From contig DASVCT010000027.1 of NCBI GenBank assembly GCA_036381475.1, positions 1 through 64,000 on the forward strand: a stretch of 64,000 nt of DNA, given 5' to 3'. The stretch is from ZC4RG29 sp036381475. GTDB lineage: Bacteria > Bacteroidota > Bacteroidia > Cytophagales > Cyclobacteriaceae. The notes below the pieces were generated by a model. It had not been told where the DNA came from, made no database searches, and was given only the letters and a program-made list of their open reading frames with translations. Below are positions 43,615 to 53,388 of the stretch, one piece after another; positions within the stretch are counted from its first letter, which is position 1; each line of letters begins with the position of its first letter. Made by a program: the position numbers and the translations under genes.

Positions 43615-44596
43615 CTTCCGGCAGGCACGCGACTTCGGAGGGGTCATGAACGTGACCTATCGGTTCCTGCGTCAAAATATCAAGGGCCTCAGCAAATGCC
43701 TTCTTTACTTTGCAGCACCCGCTGTCCTTTTGGGCAGTGTTTTCTATCACGAGATAATTGACCGGACGATCCGTCTCTCCGAGACATCGTACAACGGCTC
43801 CCCTTTCGGGGCCGACGAATACTTCACATCGGTAAATTTCTGGATTTCGCTGCTGGCGGCGCTCGTGTTCATGCTCATTGGCGGCGTGCTGACGGTCACC
43901 ACGACCCACGCTTACATTCTTATCTATCGCGAAAAGCAGGGCGCACCCGTTGACATCGGCGAAGTGTGGAAAAAGTCGCGGAGCTTGTTCTGGAAGACTT
44001 TTGGCGCAATGTTCCTTTACTACATGGGTATGTCGATGGCATTGGGATTGCTGATGATTCCAGTCGGAATACTCATCTTCGTCACCAGCATGATCAGCCC
44101 ACTACTTTCGGGTATTTCCATGTTCCTTTATTACATCGCGGTGTTCGTTTTGTGCATCTACTTTGCGATGATTTTTTTCATCTGCAACAAGGAAGGCATC
44201 GGCTTCTTTTCCGGCCTGAGTCGGTTGACCAAGCTTACGAAGGGAAAGTTCTGGAGCACGGTAGGCCTGGGAGCCATTAATTTTTACATCCAAATGGTGT
44301 TTTCCCTGTTGTTCGTCATCCCCTGGTACATCTTCTTCTTCCTCTATCAGCTTCACGATGTCTTTCCCGGGGGGGCTGGTGCCACGGGTTCCCCTGGAAC
44401 TTTACAGGAGACGATCGAAATGGTTTTCTTCATGGTCTATTGGTTAGCCAGCGTGCTTCTTTCGGCGATGCCGCTGACAGCACTGGCCATTCAGTATTAC
44501 AGCCTTTCGGAACGACTTGAAGCAAGGGGTCTGCTCACTCGCATTGAAAATTTCGGTCAACAACTTCAGGTTGCAGGTCAGCATGAAGATTACTGA
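43592..44596 (+). CDS. Multi-pass membrane protein of the SpoIIM/MoxR cluster
   Basis: Protein of 334 residues with about six transmembrane segments (roughly 40-55, 87-108, 143-168, 172-193, 228-250 and 271-296). I do not recognise a named domain, but a membrane protein of this size and place, between SpoIIM and DUF4129, is usual in the Bacteroidota cluster. It overlaps SpoIIM by 23 bases and the DUF4129 gene by 14, so all three are translationally coupled. Confidence 0.7.
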   Translation: MQQQTPIDFRQARDFGGVMNVTYRFLRQNIKGLSKCLLYFAAPAVLLGSVFYHEIIDRTIRLSETSYNGSPFGADEYFTSVNFWISLLAALVFMLIGGVLTVTTTHAYILIYREKQGAPVDIGEVWKKSRSLFWKTFGAMFLYYMGMSMALGLLMIPVGILIFVTSMISPLLSGISMFLYYIAVFVLCIYFAMIFFICNKEGIGFFSGLSRLTKLTKGKFWSTVGLGAINFYIQMVFSLLFVIPWYIFFFLYQLHDVFPGGAGATGSPGTLQETIEMVFFMVYWLASVLLSAMPLTALAIQYYSLSERLEARGLLTRIENFGQQLQVAGQHEDY

Positions 44597-45341
44597 ATGG
44601 CCATTTTGCATTGGGCTGGTGTTCTGTCTCCTGGCCAACCTGGCGTTATACGGTCAGGACGACGTGCAGGTGTCCGCCTTTGAGGATAACCCTCCGGGGC
44701 AGTCTTATTATCGGAATTATGATTCAACTGCCGTGGAGACGCGGCGGTACAGTGAGGAGAAACTCGCGCGCCTAAAGGAAGATCCGGAGCTCAGCTACGG
44801 CTATACGCAGGCACCTATGTCGCTGTGGGACGCCTTCTGGCGCTGGGTGGACTATCACCTGCGGGACCTTTTCCATGAAGGGGGCGGCTCGCCCGAATGG
44901 GACCGGCTCTTCCTCTTCGTGTTGTTTGTTTCGGCACTCGTATACGCCATCATTCGCCTGTTGAAATTCAACACCTTCCGGATTTTTTACGGCGAAAAGG
45001 ACAAAAAGCCTCTCGAACATGCAGTGGAGCAGGAGGACATCCATGAAATGGACTTTGAAGCACTGATGCGCGAGGCGACAGGCTCCGGAAACTACCGTCT
45101 GGCGGTGCGCCTCCTGTACCTTTGGGCACTGAAGCTGCTCGCCGATGCGAACCACGTGACCTGGGAACCCGGGAAAACGAACCTGGACTACCTGGCCGAA
45201 CTGGATCGTACCGAACTGAAAAGTGGGTTTCGTCAGCTGAGTTATTATTTCGAATACGCGTGGTACGGCAATTTCTCCATCACCCCCGAACTGTACCAAA
45301 GAGTAAGCGGCCTGTTCAACACCTGGAAAACAACGCTCTGA
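44583..45341 (+). CDS. DUF4129-domain protein
   Basis: Protein of 252 residues with signal sequence (FCIGLVFCLLANLALYG), an exposed part, one transmembrane helix (about 103-122; LFLFVLFVSALVYAIIRLL) and a C-terminal cytoplasmic DUF4129-like domain (LMREATGSGNYRLAVRLLYLWALKLLADANHVTW, then RELSYYFEYAWYG-like GFRQLSYYFEYAWYG). The domain often accompanies transglutaminase or MoxR genes; its role is unknown. The start at ATG 44583 overlaps the gene before by 14 bases; the next gene begins directly after its stop. Confidence 0.8.
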   Translation: MKITEWPFCIGLVFCLLANLALYGQDDVQVSAFEDNPPGQSYYRNYDSTAVETRRYSEEKLARLKEDPELSYGYTQAPMSLWDAFWRWVDYHLRDLFHEGGGSPEWDRLFLFVLFVSALVYAIIRLLKFNTFRIFYGEKDKKPLEHAVEQEDIHEMDFEALMREATGSGNYRLAVRLLYLWALKLLADANHVTWEPGKTNLDYLAELDRTELKSGFRQLSYYFEYAWYGNFSITPELYQRVSGLFNTWKTTL

Positions 45342-46553
45342 GTGAAAAAGGAAATCAAATACTTGCTCCTGCTGGGCGTCGCCGCGTTGATATATCTTGT
45401 CTTCCAACTTTTCACGCCCCGCCAGTTCGACTGGAGCGTCACATTCAACGAACAGGATAAGAATCCCTTTGGAGGATATGTTCTTCGCCAGCTTATCGAC
45501 GATATCTTTCCGGGACAGCAGGTGGCGCACTCCTACAGCACCATCTACGAACTATACGATTCCTTAGACAAGCCAGTCAATTTTCTGAGCCTGTCCATAT
45601 CATTTGATGCTGATCAACAAGATGTGGATGCCCTTCTCGACAATGTCTATAACGGCGGTCATGCGTTCATTTCATCCGAATGGCTCTACGGACCTCTCGG
45701 CGATACCTTGTCACTTGTAATAAGCGACTACTACTGGGAACGAAACTTTCACGTTGCCGTCAATAAGGAGGACACTTCCACGCTCGTGTTCACCAACCCA
45801 TCATTGCAAAGCACGTCCACATACCGGTATCCCCGCAACGGCATTCGGTACTACATTCAGAAATTCGACTCGGTGAATGCCAGGGTGATCGCGACCAACG
45901 AACTTGGCTTGCCCGTAACCGTTAGTATCCCCTGGGGCAAAGGTCAGGTGATTGTCAACAGCACGCCCATGGCTTTCACGAATGCCTACATACTCGCCGG
46001 CGAAAATCCTGATTTCACTGCCCTCTCGCTTTCCGTATTGCCGAAGAACGACCTGATCTGGTCGGAGTATTACCACCTCGGGCGAGCTGAGGTGCAGTCG
46101 CCACTGCGGTTTGTTCTGACTACCGAATCGCTCCGGTGGGCGTATTACCTCACCATTGGATCAATTCTCCTTTTCATGTTTTTCGAAGCGAAACGTAAAC
46201 AGCGCATTATCCCGGTTATCAAGCCGCTGGCCAATACGAGCGTGGAGTTTGTGTCAACGATCGGCAACCTCTATTTTCAGAACGGCGATCACAAAGACCT
46301 CGCTGAAAAGCGAATCGCATACTTCCTGGAACATATTCGGACAAAGTACTGGCTTAACACCCAGAAGCTCGACGAAGAGTTCATGTCGGCTTTGTCGCGA
46401 CGCAGTGGGATATCACCGGAAACCGTTCGCGGCACTTTTTCGCTGGTGCGGGAGGTTCAGTCGCGCGCCAGCATCACCGCTGAAGAGCTCAAAGCCCTGA
46501 ACCAGGCGCTGGAGAAATTTGAAACGCCATATTCACAAAATCACAATACCTAG
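45342..46553 (+). CDS. DUF4350-domain membrane protein
   Basis: Protein of 403 residues with two transmembrane helices (about 7-23 and 268-283) around a DUF4350-type region (NPFGGYVLRQLIDDIFPGQQV, GGHAFISSEWL, GQVIVNSTPMAFTNAYIL) that resembles a glutamine-amidotransferase-like fold without obvious catalytic residues, and a cytoplasmic tail. GTG is the start, immediately after the DUF4129 stop, which indicates tight coupling. Its task in the MoxR cluster is unknown. Confidence 0.8.
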   Translation: MKKEIKYLLLLGVAALIYLVFQLFTPRQFDWSVTFNEQDKNPFGGYVLRQLIDDIFPGQQVAHSYSTIYELYDSLDKPVNFLSLSISFDADQQDVDALLDNVYNGGHAFISSEWLYGPLGDTLSLVISDYYWERNFHVAVNKEDTSTLVFTNPSLQSTSTYRYPRNGIRYYIQKFDSVNARVIATNELGLPVTVSIPWGKGQVIVNSTPMAFTNAYILAGENPDFTALSLSVLPKNDLIWSEYYHLGRAEVQSPLRFVLTTESLRWAYYLTIGSILLFMFFEAKRKQRIIPVIKPLANTSVEFVSTIGNLYFQNGDHKDLAEKRIAYFLEHIRTKYWLNTQKLDEEFMSALSRRSGISPETVRGTFSLVREVQSRASITAEELKALNQALEKFETPYSQNHNT

Positions 46554-46574
46554 CTTTATCAGATCCTTATCTCA

Positions 46575-47552
46575 ATGGAAGACGACACATTTGAAACACG
46601 AGTAGACCTATCGGCCCTTCGCGAAAGCGTTGAAAAAATCCGGAGTGAAGTCGGCAAGGTTATCATCGGGCAGGACGAAATGATCACCCTACTGATTACG
46701 GCTATCCTCGCGGATGGACACGTACTCATCGAAGGTGTCCCCGGCGTAGCCAAGACCCTTACCGCGCGACTGATGGCCAGCGTCATCTCCGTAAACTTCT
46801 CGCGGATACAATTCACGCCCGACCTTATGCCTTCCGACGTTCTCGGCACGTCGGTGTACAATCTCAAAACGTCGGCGTTCGAGTTCAAGGCAGGGCCGAT
46901 ATTCTCCAACATCGTTCTCATAGACGAAATCAATCGCGCACCAGCCAAAACACAGGCGGCGCTTTTCGAAGTTATGGAGGAGCGGCAGGTGACCGTTGAT
47001 GGGCATACCTATCCGATAGAAGCGCCATACATGGTCATCGCGACACAAAATCCGATCGAACACGAAGGCACCTACCGTCTCCCTGAAGCCCAACTCGACC
47101 GGTTCCTGTTCAAGATCGCGGTCCAGTATCCCTCCATGGATCAGGAGGTGGACATCCTGAGGGGTCACCAGGAGCGCAAGGGACAGATGCCTACCGGAAA
47201 GGTGTCACGCGTGCTGACGCCTGAGGAAATTGCAGCATATCGCGCCAAAGTCCATGAAGTGTACTGCGAAGACCATCTCTTCCGGTACATCGCCGGCATT
47301 ATCCAGGAAACGCGCAATAGCCCCGCCCTTTTTCTGGGTGCCTCCCCTCGCGCGTCTGTGGCGATCCTCAACAGCGCCAAAGCGTTTGCGGCGGTCGGCG
47401 GTCGCGACTTCATCACGCCGGAAGACATTCGCTACGTCGCCGTTCCCGCCCTTCGTCACCGCGTCATCCTTACGCCCGATAAGGAAATGGAAGGCGTCAG
47501 CACTGACGAGGTACTAAAACAGATCATGGAAAAGGTGGAAGTTCCGCGCTAG
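46575..47552 (+). CDS. MoxR-family AAA+ ATPase
   Basis: ATPase of 325 residues thought to act as a chaperone for assembly of protein or metal complexes. Walker A GVPGVAKT at 54-61, Walker B IVLIDEINRA near 110-119, sensor 1 ATQNPIEHEGTYRLPEAQLDRF and the C-terminal lid identify the MoxR proper subgroup. It lies 21 bp after the DUF4350 gene; the DUF58 gene starts one base after its stop. Confidence 0.93.
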   Translation: MEDDTFETRVDLSALRESVEKIRSEVGKVIIGQDEMITLLITAILADGHVLIEGVPGVAKTLTARLMASVISVNFSRIQFTPDLMPSDVLGTSVYNLKTSAFEFKAGPIFSNIVLIDEINRAPAKTQAALFEVMEERQVTVDGHTYPIEAPYMVIATQNPIEHEGTYRLPEAQLDRFLFKIAVQYPSMDQEVDILRGHQERKGQMPTGKVSRVLTPEEIAAYRAKVHEVYCEDHLFRYIAGIIQETRNSPALFLGASPRASVAILNSAKAFAAVGGRDFITPEDIRYVAVPALRHRVILTPDKEMEGVSTDEVLKQIMEKVEVPR

Positions 47553-47553
47553 T

Positions 47554-48885
47554 ATGAAACTGCTGCGAAGTCTGTACATCAACAATCGCTTCTTCCAGTG
47601 CATGGGCGCGCTGGTCGCGCTGTTCGTGACTTCGTTTATCTTCCCTGCGTTCATTCTTGTTCCAAAGATTCTTTTCCTGATTCTCGTTTCGTCATCCGTT
47701 GCCGATATCATTGTGTTATACCGAGTGCGAAAGGGACTACACTGCGTGCGTTTTGTGCCAGAGAAACTTTCCAATGGCGACGAAAATGAGATCCGAATTT
47801 TCCTGGAAAACTTTTACCCCTTCCCAGTCAAACTGAACGTCATCGATGAGATCCCGCACCGGTTCCAGCGCCGCGACGTAAATTTTGTTGCGCGACTTGC
47901 ATCCCGCACTACCTCCACCATCCGCTATACGCTGCGGCCCGTTAAACGCGGCGAATACCACTTCGGAGTTGTCAACGTATTCGTGAGCACGCCGTTGGGC
48001 TTGTTCCGGCGGCGCTACAAAATGTCCGGCGATGTGATGGTGCCTGTATATCCGTCCTTTATCCAGATGCGCAAGTACGAACTGCTGGCGATCTCAGACC
48101 GGCTCGTCGAAAGTGGCATCAAGAAGATCCGGCGCATTGGCCACAACATGGAGTTCGAGCAGATAAAGGAGTACGTGTCGGGTGACGATTTCAGGACCAT
48201 CAACTGGAAAGCCACCGCACGGAAGTCAACGCTCATGGTGAATCATTACCAGGACGAGCGATCGCAGCAGGTTTACTCACTGATTGACAAAGGACGGGTC
48301 ATGCAAATGCCGTTCAATGGCATGAGCCTCCTGGATTACGCGATCAACGCAAGTCTTGTGATTTCCAACGTCGCCATCCGAAAATCCGACAAGGCCGGTA
48401 TCGTCACCTTCCAGGACAAGATCGGGTCCACGCTCGCCGCCGGAAAGCAAGGCAAGCAAATGACACAGATCATGGAGGTGCTTTACAATCAAAAGACCGC
48501 GTTTCGTGAATCAGATTTCTCCGTGCTCTTCACGCATATCCGGCGGAAAATTAACCAGCGAAGCCTGCTGCTACTATTCACCAACTTTGAATCGATATTT
48601 GGCCTGCAACGTCAACTGCCATTCATCAAAAGGCTGGCGCACCGGCACCTGGTGGTCGTCATCTTTTTTGAGAACACGGAAATCACCCGCATTGCAGAAG
48701 AACCAGCCACGTCGCTGCGAAGCATTTATCATAAGACGATAGCTGAAAAATTCCGATATGAAAAGAAGTTGATCGTGAAGGAACTCAACCGTAGTGGAAT
48801 TCAGGCGCTGTTAACCAGTCCTGATCGACTGACCGTCGACACCATAAATAAGTATCTCGAATTAAAAGCCCGTGGTATGATCTGA
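47554..48885 (+). CDS. DUF58-domain protein
   Basis: Protein of 443 residues with two N-terminal hydrophobic helices (about 14-32 and 34-52), an Ig-like part (VKLNVIDEIPHRFQRRD, LRPVKRGEYHFG) and the DUF58 motif YVSGDDFRTINWKATARK near residues 207-224, followed by a VWA-like domain (DKGRVMQMP, LLDYAINASLVISNVAI). It is the constant partner of MoxR ATPases and ends the operon. Confidence 0.9.
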   Translation: MKLLRSLYINNRFFQCMGALVALFVTSFIFPAFILVPKILFLILVSSSVADIIVLYRVRKGLHCVRFVPEKLSNGDENEIRIFLENFYPFPVKLNVIDEIPHRFQRRDVNFVARLASRTTSTIRYTLRPVKRGEYHFGVVNVFVSTPLGLFRRRYKMSGDVMVPVYPSFIQMRKYELLAISDRLVESGIKKIRRIGHNMEFEQIKEYVSGDDFRTINWKATARKSTLMVNHYQDERSQQVYSLIDKGRVMQMPFNGMSLLDYAINASLVISNVAIRKSDKAGIVTFQDKIGSTLAAGKQGKQMTQIMEVLYNQKTAFRESDFSVLFTHIRRKINQRSLLLLFTNFESIFGLQRQLPFIKRLAHRHLVVVIFFENTEITRIAEEPATSLRSIYHKTIAEKFRYEKKLIVKELNRSGIQALLTSPDRLTVDTINKYLELKARGMI

Positions 48886-48957
48886 TCGGCTTTCCGAAGC
48901 GTGATTTGATTAACTTGCCGAAGGCGAAACTGAAGGATTAAACACTGGCCGACCGTT

Positions 48958-51900
48958 ATGCCCAAGAAATATCTCGTTGCCCTCACCCTGGTGCTCCTTA
49001 GTTTCGACTCCGCCCGGGCACAAACAATTTTCCGAAAAGCGCCCACAAAACCTCCTGTTATCTGTAAGGCTGGTCCCGGATCCGGTATTGGAACGCGGAT
49101 ACCCGCGCCAGCCGCATTTCTTCGTGGTGCTGACCATGCCCGGATTAAATCGGCGAACATAACCGTAGAATATTACGGGTTTCCCGATGAGGCGCGAGCG
49201 GCGTTTGAACATGCCGTGTCCATCTGGGAGACCTTGCTGATCACACCCGTAGAAATCCGGGTAGCGGCAGTATGGGCGAACCTTCCGGCCGGCACGCTGG
49301 GGTCTGCGGGGCCAGGATACTGGGCAGCCAATTTTCCCGGAGCGCCAAAGTTGAACGTGTACTACCCGGCGGCCCTCGCAGAAAAACTTGCGGGCACTGA
49401 CCTCAACGGCCCTGACGAATACGACATTGTCGCGCAATTCAACAGTTCAGTAAAGTGGCATTTCGACGTTGACGGGGTGCCTGAGCCCGACGCATTCGAC
49501 CTGATCACCGTAGTCCTCCACGAACTGGGCCACGGTCTGGGATTCACTTCGACATTCGAAGTCTCGGGCGACCAGGGCATGTATGGACGATACACCGACA
49601 ACAGCATTCCCTTCCCCTACGACGTGCTCCTGGAAACCGGCACTGGAGTAAACATCTATGAAACCTATGCATCACCCTCCAACGAACTGGCGCAGCAACT
49701 CACAAGTAATAGTCTCTTCTTTGCTTCCCCATCGGACATCCGGATAGCGAAGATCTTTGCGCCGGCACCATTCGCTGAAGGGTCCAGCATTTCCCATCTC
49801 GATCCGACGAACTATCCCCAGGGAACGCAGAACTCCCTTATGCGTCCGTTCATAAATGAGAATGAAGTCAACCACGACCCCGGGCCTTTAACACAAAACA
49901 TATTGGCCGACATCGGTTGGGTGACAACATATATCCATCATGACCATCTGCCCGACCGTGAAGATGTCAGCTCGCCCATCGTCATCACCGCGACGGTAGC
50001 GGCAGATGGAACACCGGGATACGACTTTAACGACAACGCCGTCACGCTGACCTATTCCCGTTCGGACGTTCCCGGCACCGTGGAAGTCGCCATGCAACCG
50101 GGAGGACAGGAGGGCGAGTTTTTAGCCACATTGCCTGCACCGATGAGTCCGGTAACGTATTCGTACAGGATATCCGTGCCCGACACCCGTGACAATGTGT
50201 TGTACAGCCCGGGACTACAATATGACCCCAGCGCAGCTCCCGGCGCAAAAGGACCTTCCATCGTAAATTATACGTTCAGCGTCGGGCCGGACAATGCGCC
50301 ACCAGTCATCACCCATACCCCGAAGGCATTCATTTCCTATCTCGATGAAGAACTCGTAGTCGACGTGACACTCGATGAAGGGAGTGGAATTTCCGAAGCA
50401 GCGATCGAGTTTATCATCGACGGGAATCCGGAGGTCAACGCACCCCTGGAACTGGTTTCTTCCGAACAAGATCCCTTTGACGGAACGACGATATACCATT
50501 ACCGTAAGGTCATACCGCTCCCCGCCGGAACGCTGGAAGATGGTGACATCGTACAATACCGCATTACCGCCACCGACAACGCGCTGTCAAAAAATGCATC
50601 GACGTACCCTGCCACCGGATACGTTGAAGTTCCCGTCGAAGGGCTGGCGCCATCCCGGACCTTCTACGTTAACGACTTCAATATGCCATCGGACGACTTC
50701 ATAGGAAGCGACTATACGATAACCACACCGGAAGGCTTCGATTCACCTGCCATCCATTCGCCGCACCCTTATCCTGAAGCATTCCCGGCTGACGAGCTCG
50801 ACCTGGTGTACCAACTTCGGATTCCTATTGTCGTGAGCGCTAAACATTCCATGATGCGGTATGACGAAATAGTGATTGTAGAACCCGGGGTGGCGGGCTC
50901 GATGTTCGGTGACCCGGATTTTTACGATTATATGGTGGTAGAGGGCTCGGCAGACGGGGGCCACACGTGGTTGCCATTGGCTTCGGGACATGACGCCCGC
51001 GATTTCCCTGTATGGGTTTCCCTGTACAATAGTTCCGCAGCAGGCACCCAGGACCACTACGTCACCCGCTTTATCGACTTGCGAAACAGATTCAATGCCG
51101 GCGATGAAGTGGTTATACGCTTCCGCCTTCATTCAGACCCTTTGGGTGCAGGATGGGGATGTGCCATCGACAACCTGCGGATACAAACAGATGAAACGCC
51201 ACCGGTCATTCGTCATCAACATGTTGATTACTTGCTGGCAGGCACACCAAACGTGTCGCTTCCGGTGACCGTTTCCGACGCCGGCCTGGTAAGCACACTT
51301 ACCTTCGAGTACAAGACCAACGACCAACCCCTTCAAGAATCAGCGCAGGATATCAATCAGGATGAGGCGTTCATTGATTTCTCCCTCGACCTTCAGTCCC
51401 TGGAACCCAATGACACTTTATATTATCGATACGAGGCGGTGGACAGCGCGGGTAACGTGGCCTCACTTCCTGCCGAAGGCTTCTTCGAAGTACCTATCGT
51501 ACTTTTTGGAGAGGTGCTCGATCAGTACAACAATACTTTTGACGCGCCATCCAATGATTTCGCGGGCAACTTTTTCCAAATAATTTCTACGGGTGAGCTT
51601 CCAAACCCCGGCATTCACTCCCAGCACTATTACCTTCCGGGCTTTGGACCAACAGATGAATCAGATTTTACCTACACGCTCCTGAGAAAGATCCGCGTTA
51701 GCAGCAAGAACCCTTTTATGAAGTTTGATGAAATTGTTCTTGTGGAACCAGCCGACGAAGGTGCCACGTTTGGTACTGCCTCATTCCACGACTATGTAAT
51801 CGTCGAGGGATCAAAAGACAATGGTGAATCGTGGCACCCATTTATCGACGGATACAATGCAAGTGCGCGCACCGAATGGCGAACGGCTTACGATGGAGTG

Positions 51901-52344
51901 ACTGTCACGGATCAACTTATCCGACGGCGCTCGGTTGACCTCACCGCCTCCGGTGATTTCGTGGCCGGCGATGAAATTCTCGTCCGCTTCCGGATGTTTT
52001 CCGATGAAGCGACGACCGGCTGGGGCTGGTTCATCGACAACCTTCACATTCAGGACGAGGTTACAGGCATCGATGACGGCATCATCGCTAACCTTCTCGT
52101 ATATCCCAATCCTGTCAACAGCGCGGAACCGTTAATCATCGGATTGCAAACGCAAAGGCCCGGAATGCTACACGTGAGCATTCTCAACGCCACCGGAAAT
52201 GAAGTGTACCGCGATGGCTTCCCGGTAGACCAGCAAATGAAATCCCATCCACTGGACATTACGGGGCTTGCCAACGGGGTGTACCTCCTGCGACTGAACT
52301 TCGGCAATGAAACCGTTACGCGAAAGTTCGCAGTAGCCAGGTAG
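48958..52344 (+). CDS. Secreted metalloprotease-like protein with type IX secretion signal
   Basis: Protein of 1,128 residues with signal peptide (cleaved near ARA, residue 21). The N-terminal domain has HELGHGLGFTSTF at 188-200, the first part of a zincin motif, but no histidine or aspartate at the usual third position (Ser198). Ig-like domains follow, then two copies of a jelly-roll-like module (about 572-743 and 858-1031) sharing HSxHxYxxxF, EIVxVEP, DYxVVEGSxDxGxxW and FRxxSDxxxxGWGxxIDNLxIQ. The tail (about 1045-1128; LLVYPNPVNSAEPLIIGL, GLANGVYLLRLNFGNETVTRKFAV) is a type A T9SS sorting domain. It is exported to the surface or medium. Protease activity is inferred. Confidence 0.85.
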   Translation: MPKKYLVALTLVLLSFDSARAQTIFRKAPTKPPVICKAGPGSGIGTRIPAPAAFLRGADHARIKSANITVEYYGFPDEARAAFEHAVSIWETLLITPVEIRVAAVWANLPAGTLGSAGPGYWAANFPGAPKLNVYYPAALAEKLAGTDLNGPDEYDIVAQFNSSVKWHFDVDGVPEPDAFDLITVVLHELGHGLGFTSTFEVSGDQGMYGRYTDNSIPFPYDVLLETGTGVNIYETYASPSNELAQQLTSNSLFFASPSDIRIAKIFAPAPFAEGSSISHLDPTNYPQGTQNSLMRPFINENEVNHDPGPLTQNILADIGWVTTYIHHDHLPDREDVSSPIVITATVAADGTPGYDFNDNAVTLTYSRSDVPGTVEVAMQPGGQEGEFLATLPAPMSPVTYSYRISVPDTRDNVLYSPGLQYDPSAAPGAKGPSIVNYTFSVGPDNAPPVITHTPKAFISYLDEELVVDVTLDEGSGISEAAIEFIIDGNPEVNAPLELVSSEQDPFDGTTIYHYRKVIPLPAGTLEDGDIVQYRITATDNALSKNASTYPATGYVEVPVEGLAPSRTFYVNDFNMPSDDFIGSDYTITTPEGFDSPAIHSPHPYPEAFPADELDLVYQLRIPIVVSAKHSMMRYDEIVIVEPGVAGSMFGDPDFYDYMVVEGSADGGHTWLPLASGHDARDFPVWVSLYNSSAAGTQDHYVTRFIDLRNRFNAGDEVVIRFRLHSDPLGAGWGCAIDNLRIQTDETPPVIRHQHVDYLLAGTPNVSLPVTVSDAGLVSTLTFEYKTNDQPLQESAQDINQDEAFIDFSLDLQSLEPNDTLYYRYEAVDSAGNVASLPAEGFFEVPIVLFGEVLDQYNNTFDAPSNDFAGNFFQIISTGELPNPGIHSQHYYLPGFGPTDESDFTYTLLRKIRVSSKNPFMKFDEIVLVEPADEGATFGTASFHDYVIVEGSKDNGESWHPFIDGYNASARTEWRTAYDGVTVTDQLIRRRSVDLTASGDFVAGDEILVRFRMFSDEATTGWGWFIDNLHIQDEVTGIDDGIIANLLVYPNPVNSAEPLIIGLQTQRPGMLHVSILNATGNEVYRDGFPVDQQMKSHPLDITGLANGVYLLRLNFGNETVTRKFAVAR

Positions 52345-52347
52345 CGC

Positions 52348-53388
52348 TTAGAACTTAGCCATCGCCGCGATCTGATCCTGGGTCAGTGCTTTGCCCTCAT
52401 GGATGACAATCCTGTATCGGAACGTTACCGACTCGCCAGGTTTCAGCATCAGGTTAAGCTTCTCCTTGCCTTTGCTGAATATCTCCTGGCCCAGGGGATT
52501 GACCGCGAAGAGGCCGTAGCCACGTGCATGCCAGTACGCAGGGTAGCCGGGATTGCCAGGATGGTCAATGATCGTGATCGACACGTCGTGGTTGTCCTTC
52601 TTGCCGCTTAGTGTTACCCACTTCGCCCGCGTGGACCAAACGTCGTCACCTCGTATCCCTTCACTGCTCAGGTAGTCGCCACTTACCCCTTCGTTACTCA
52701 ATGCGGCCACTTCCGTGACGATGCCACTGTTGTCGACGTACTTCGCCGGCTCATTAGAAGGAAGTTCGAGTTCACGCGCCACTCGTATGGCCAGAAAACC
52801 ATCCTTAGCGTCCTTGAACGTCACCTCTGTATTGGGGGCGGCCTTTAATGTACTCATGCGGTCGATAATGAAATTATCTCCGTCTACCTTGAAACCATAG
52901 GTGGTCGATTCGAGCAGGAGGAGTTTTCCATTGTGATCCTTCCACAGCGCATTTACCTCGAGCGTGGCCTTTTTCCCGGAAGCCTTCTTTGAAACGACTT
53001 TGTCGTGATATATCGTGCCGTAATGAGGCCTTCGTGCGTAGGGTATGGCGGTTGAGTTGTTCCAGAAGTCGAGTCCGTTGACGCTTTCGTAATTCATCCA
53101 CAAACCGACATGGTGCGGGTGGTCCACCCGCTCGCCCGGTCGGGGGTCGAGCGGATAACCACGCGTTACCGTGACGCCGGACACCGTCTTCACGGGGTAC
53201 AGCACCGGCTTCATCACGGAATCGAAATAGCAGTAAGCCGTAAGCACCTTACCGTTGTACAGGACGTCGATCTTCTTTTCCGCCGGACTTTCATGAAAAG
53301 AAAATCCCGAACCCTGTGCAAGTAATCGGCTAGTACAGGTGGCTACCAGGATGACAGCAAACAACGTATGAACTATGCGATGGATCAT
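52348..53388 (-). CDS. DUF6807 (PmoA-like) exported protein
   Basis: Protein of 346 residues with signal peptide (cleaved near LLA-Q, about 24). The body shows the family blocks FDSVMKPVLYPVKTVSGVTVTRGYPLDPRPGERVDHPHHVGLWM, NYESVNGLDFWNN, and IIDHPGNPGYPAYWHARGYGLFAVNPLG. The family often lies beside Gfo/Idh/MocA oxidoreductases in Bacteroidota and is thought to act on sugars, but no reaction is established. Its start overlaps the stop of the oxidoreductase gene by four bases (ATGA). Confidence 0.8.
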   Translation of the reverse strand: MIHRIVHTLFAVILVATCTSRLLAQGSGFSFHESPAEKKIDVLYNGKVLTAYCYFDSVMKPVLYPVKTVSGVTVTRGYPLDPRPGERVDHPHHVGLWMNYESVNGLDFWNNSTAIPYARRPHYGTIYHDKVVSKKASGKKATLEVNALWKDHNGKLLLLESTTYGFKVDGDNFIIDRMSTLKAAPNTEVTFKDAKDGFLAIRVARELELPSNEPAKYVDNSGIVTEVAALSNEGVSGDYLSSEGIRGDDVWSTRAKWVTLSGKKDNHDVSITIIDHPGNPGYPAYWHARGYGLFAVNPLGQEIFSKGKEKLNLMLKPGESVTFRYRIVIHEGKALTQDQIAAMAKF

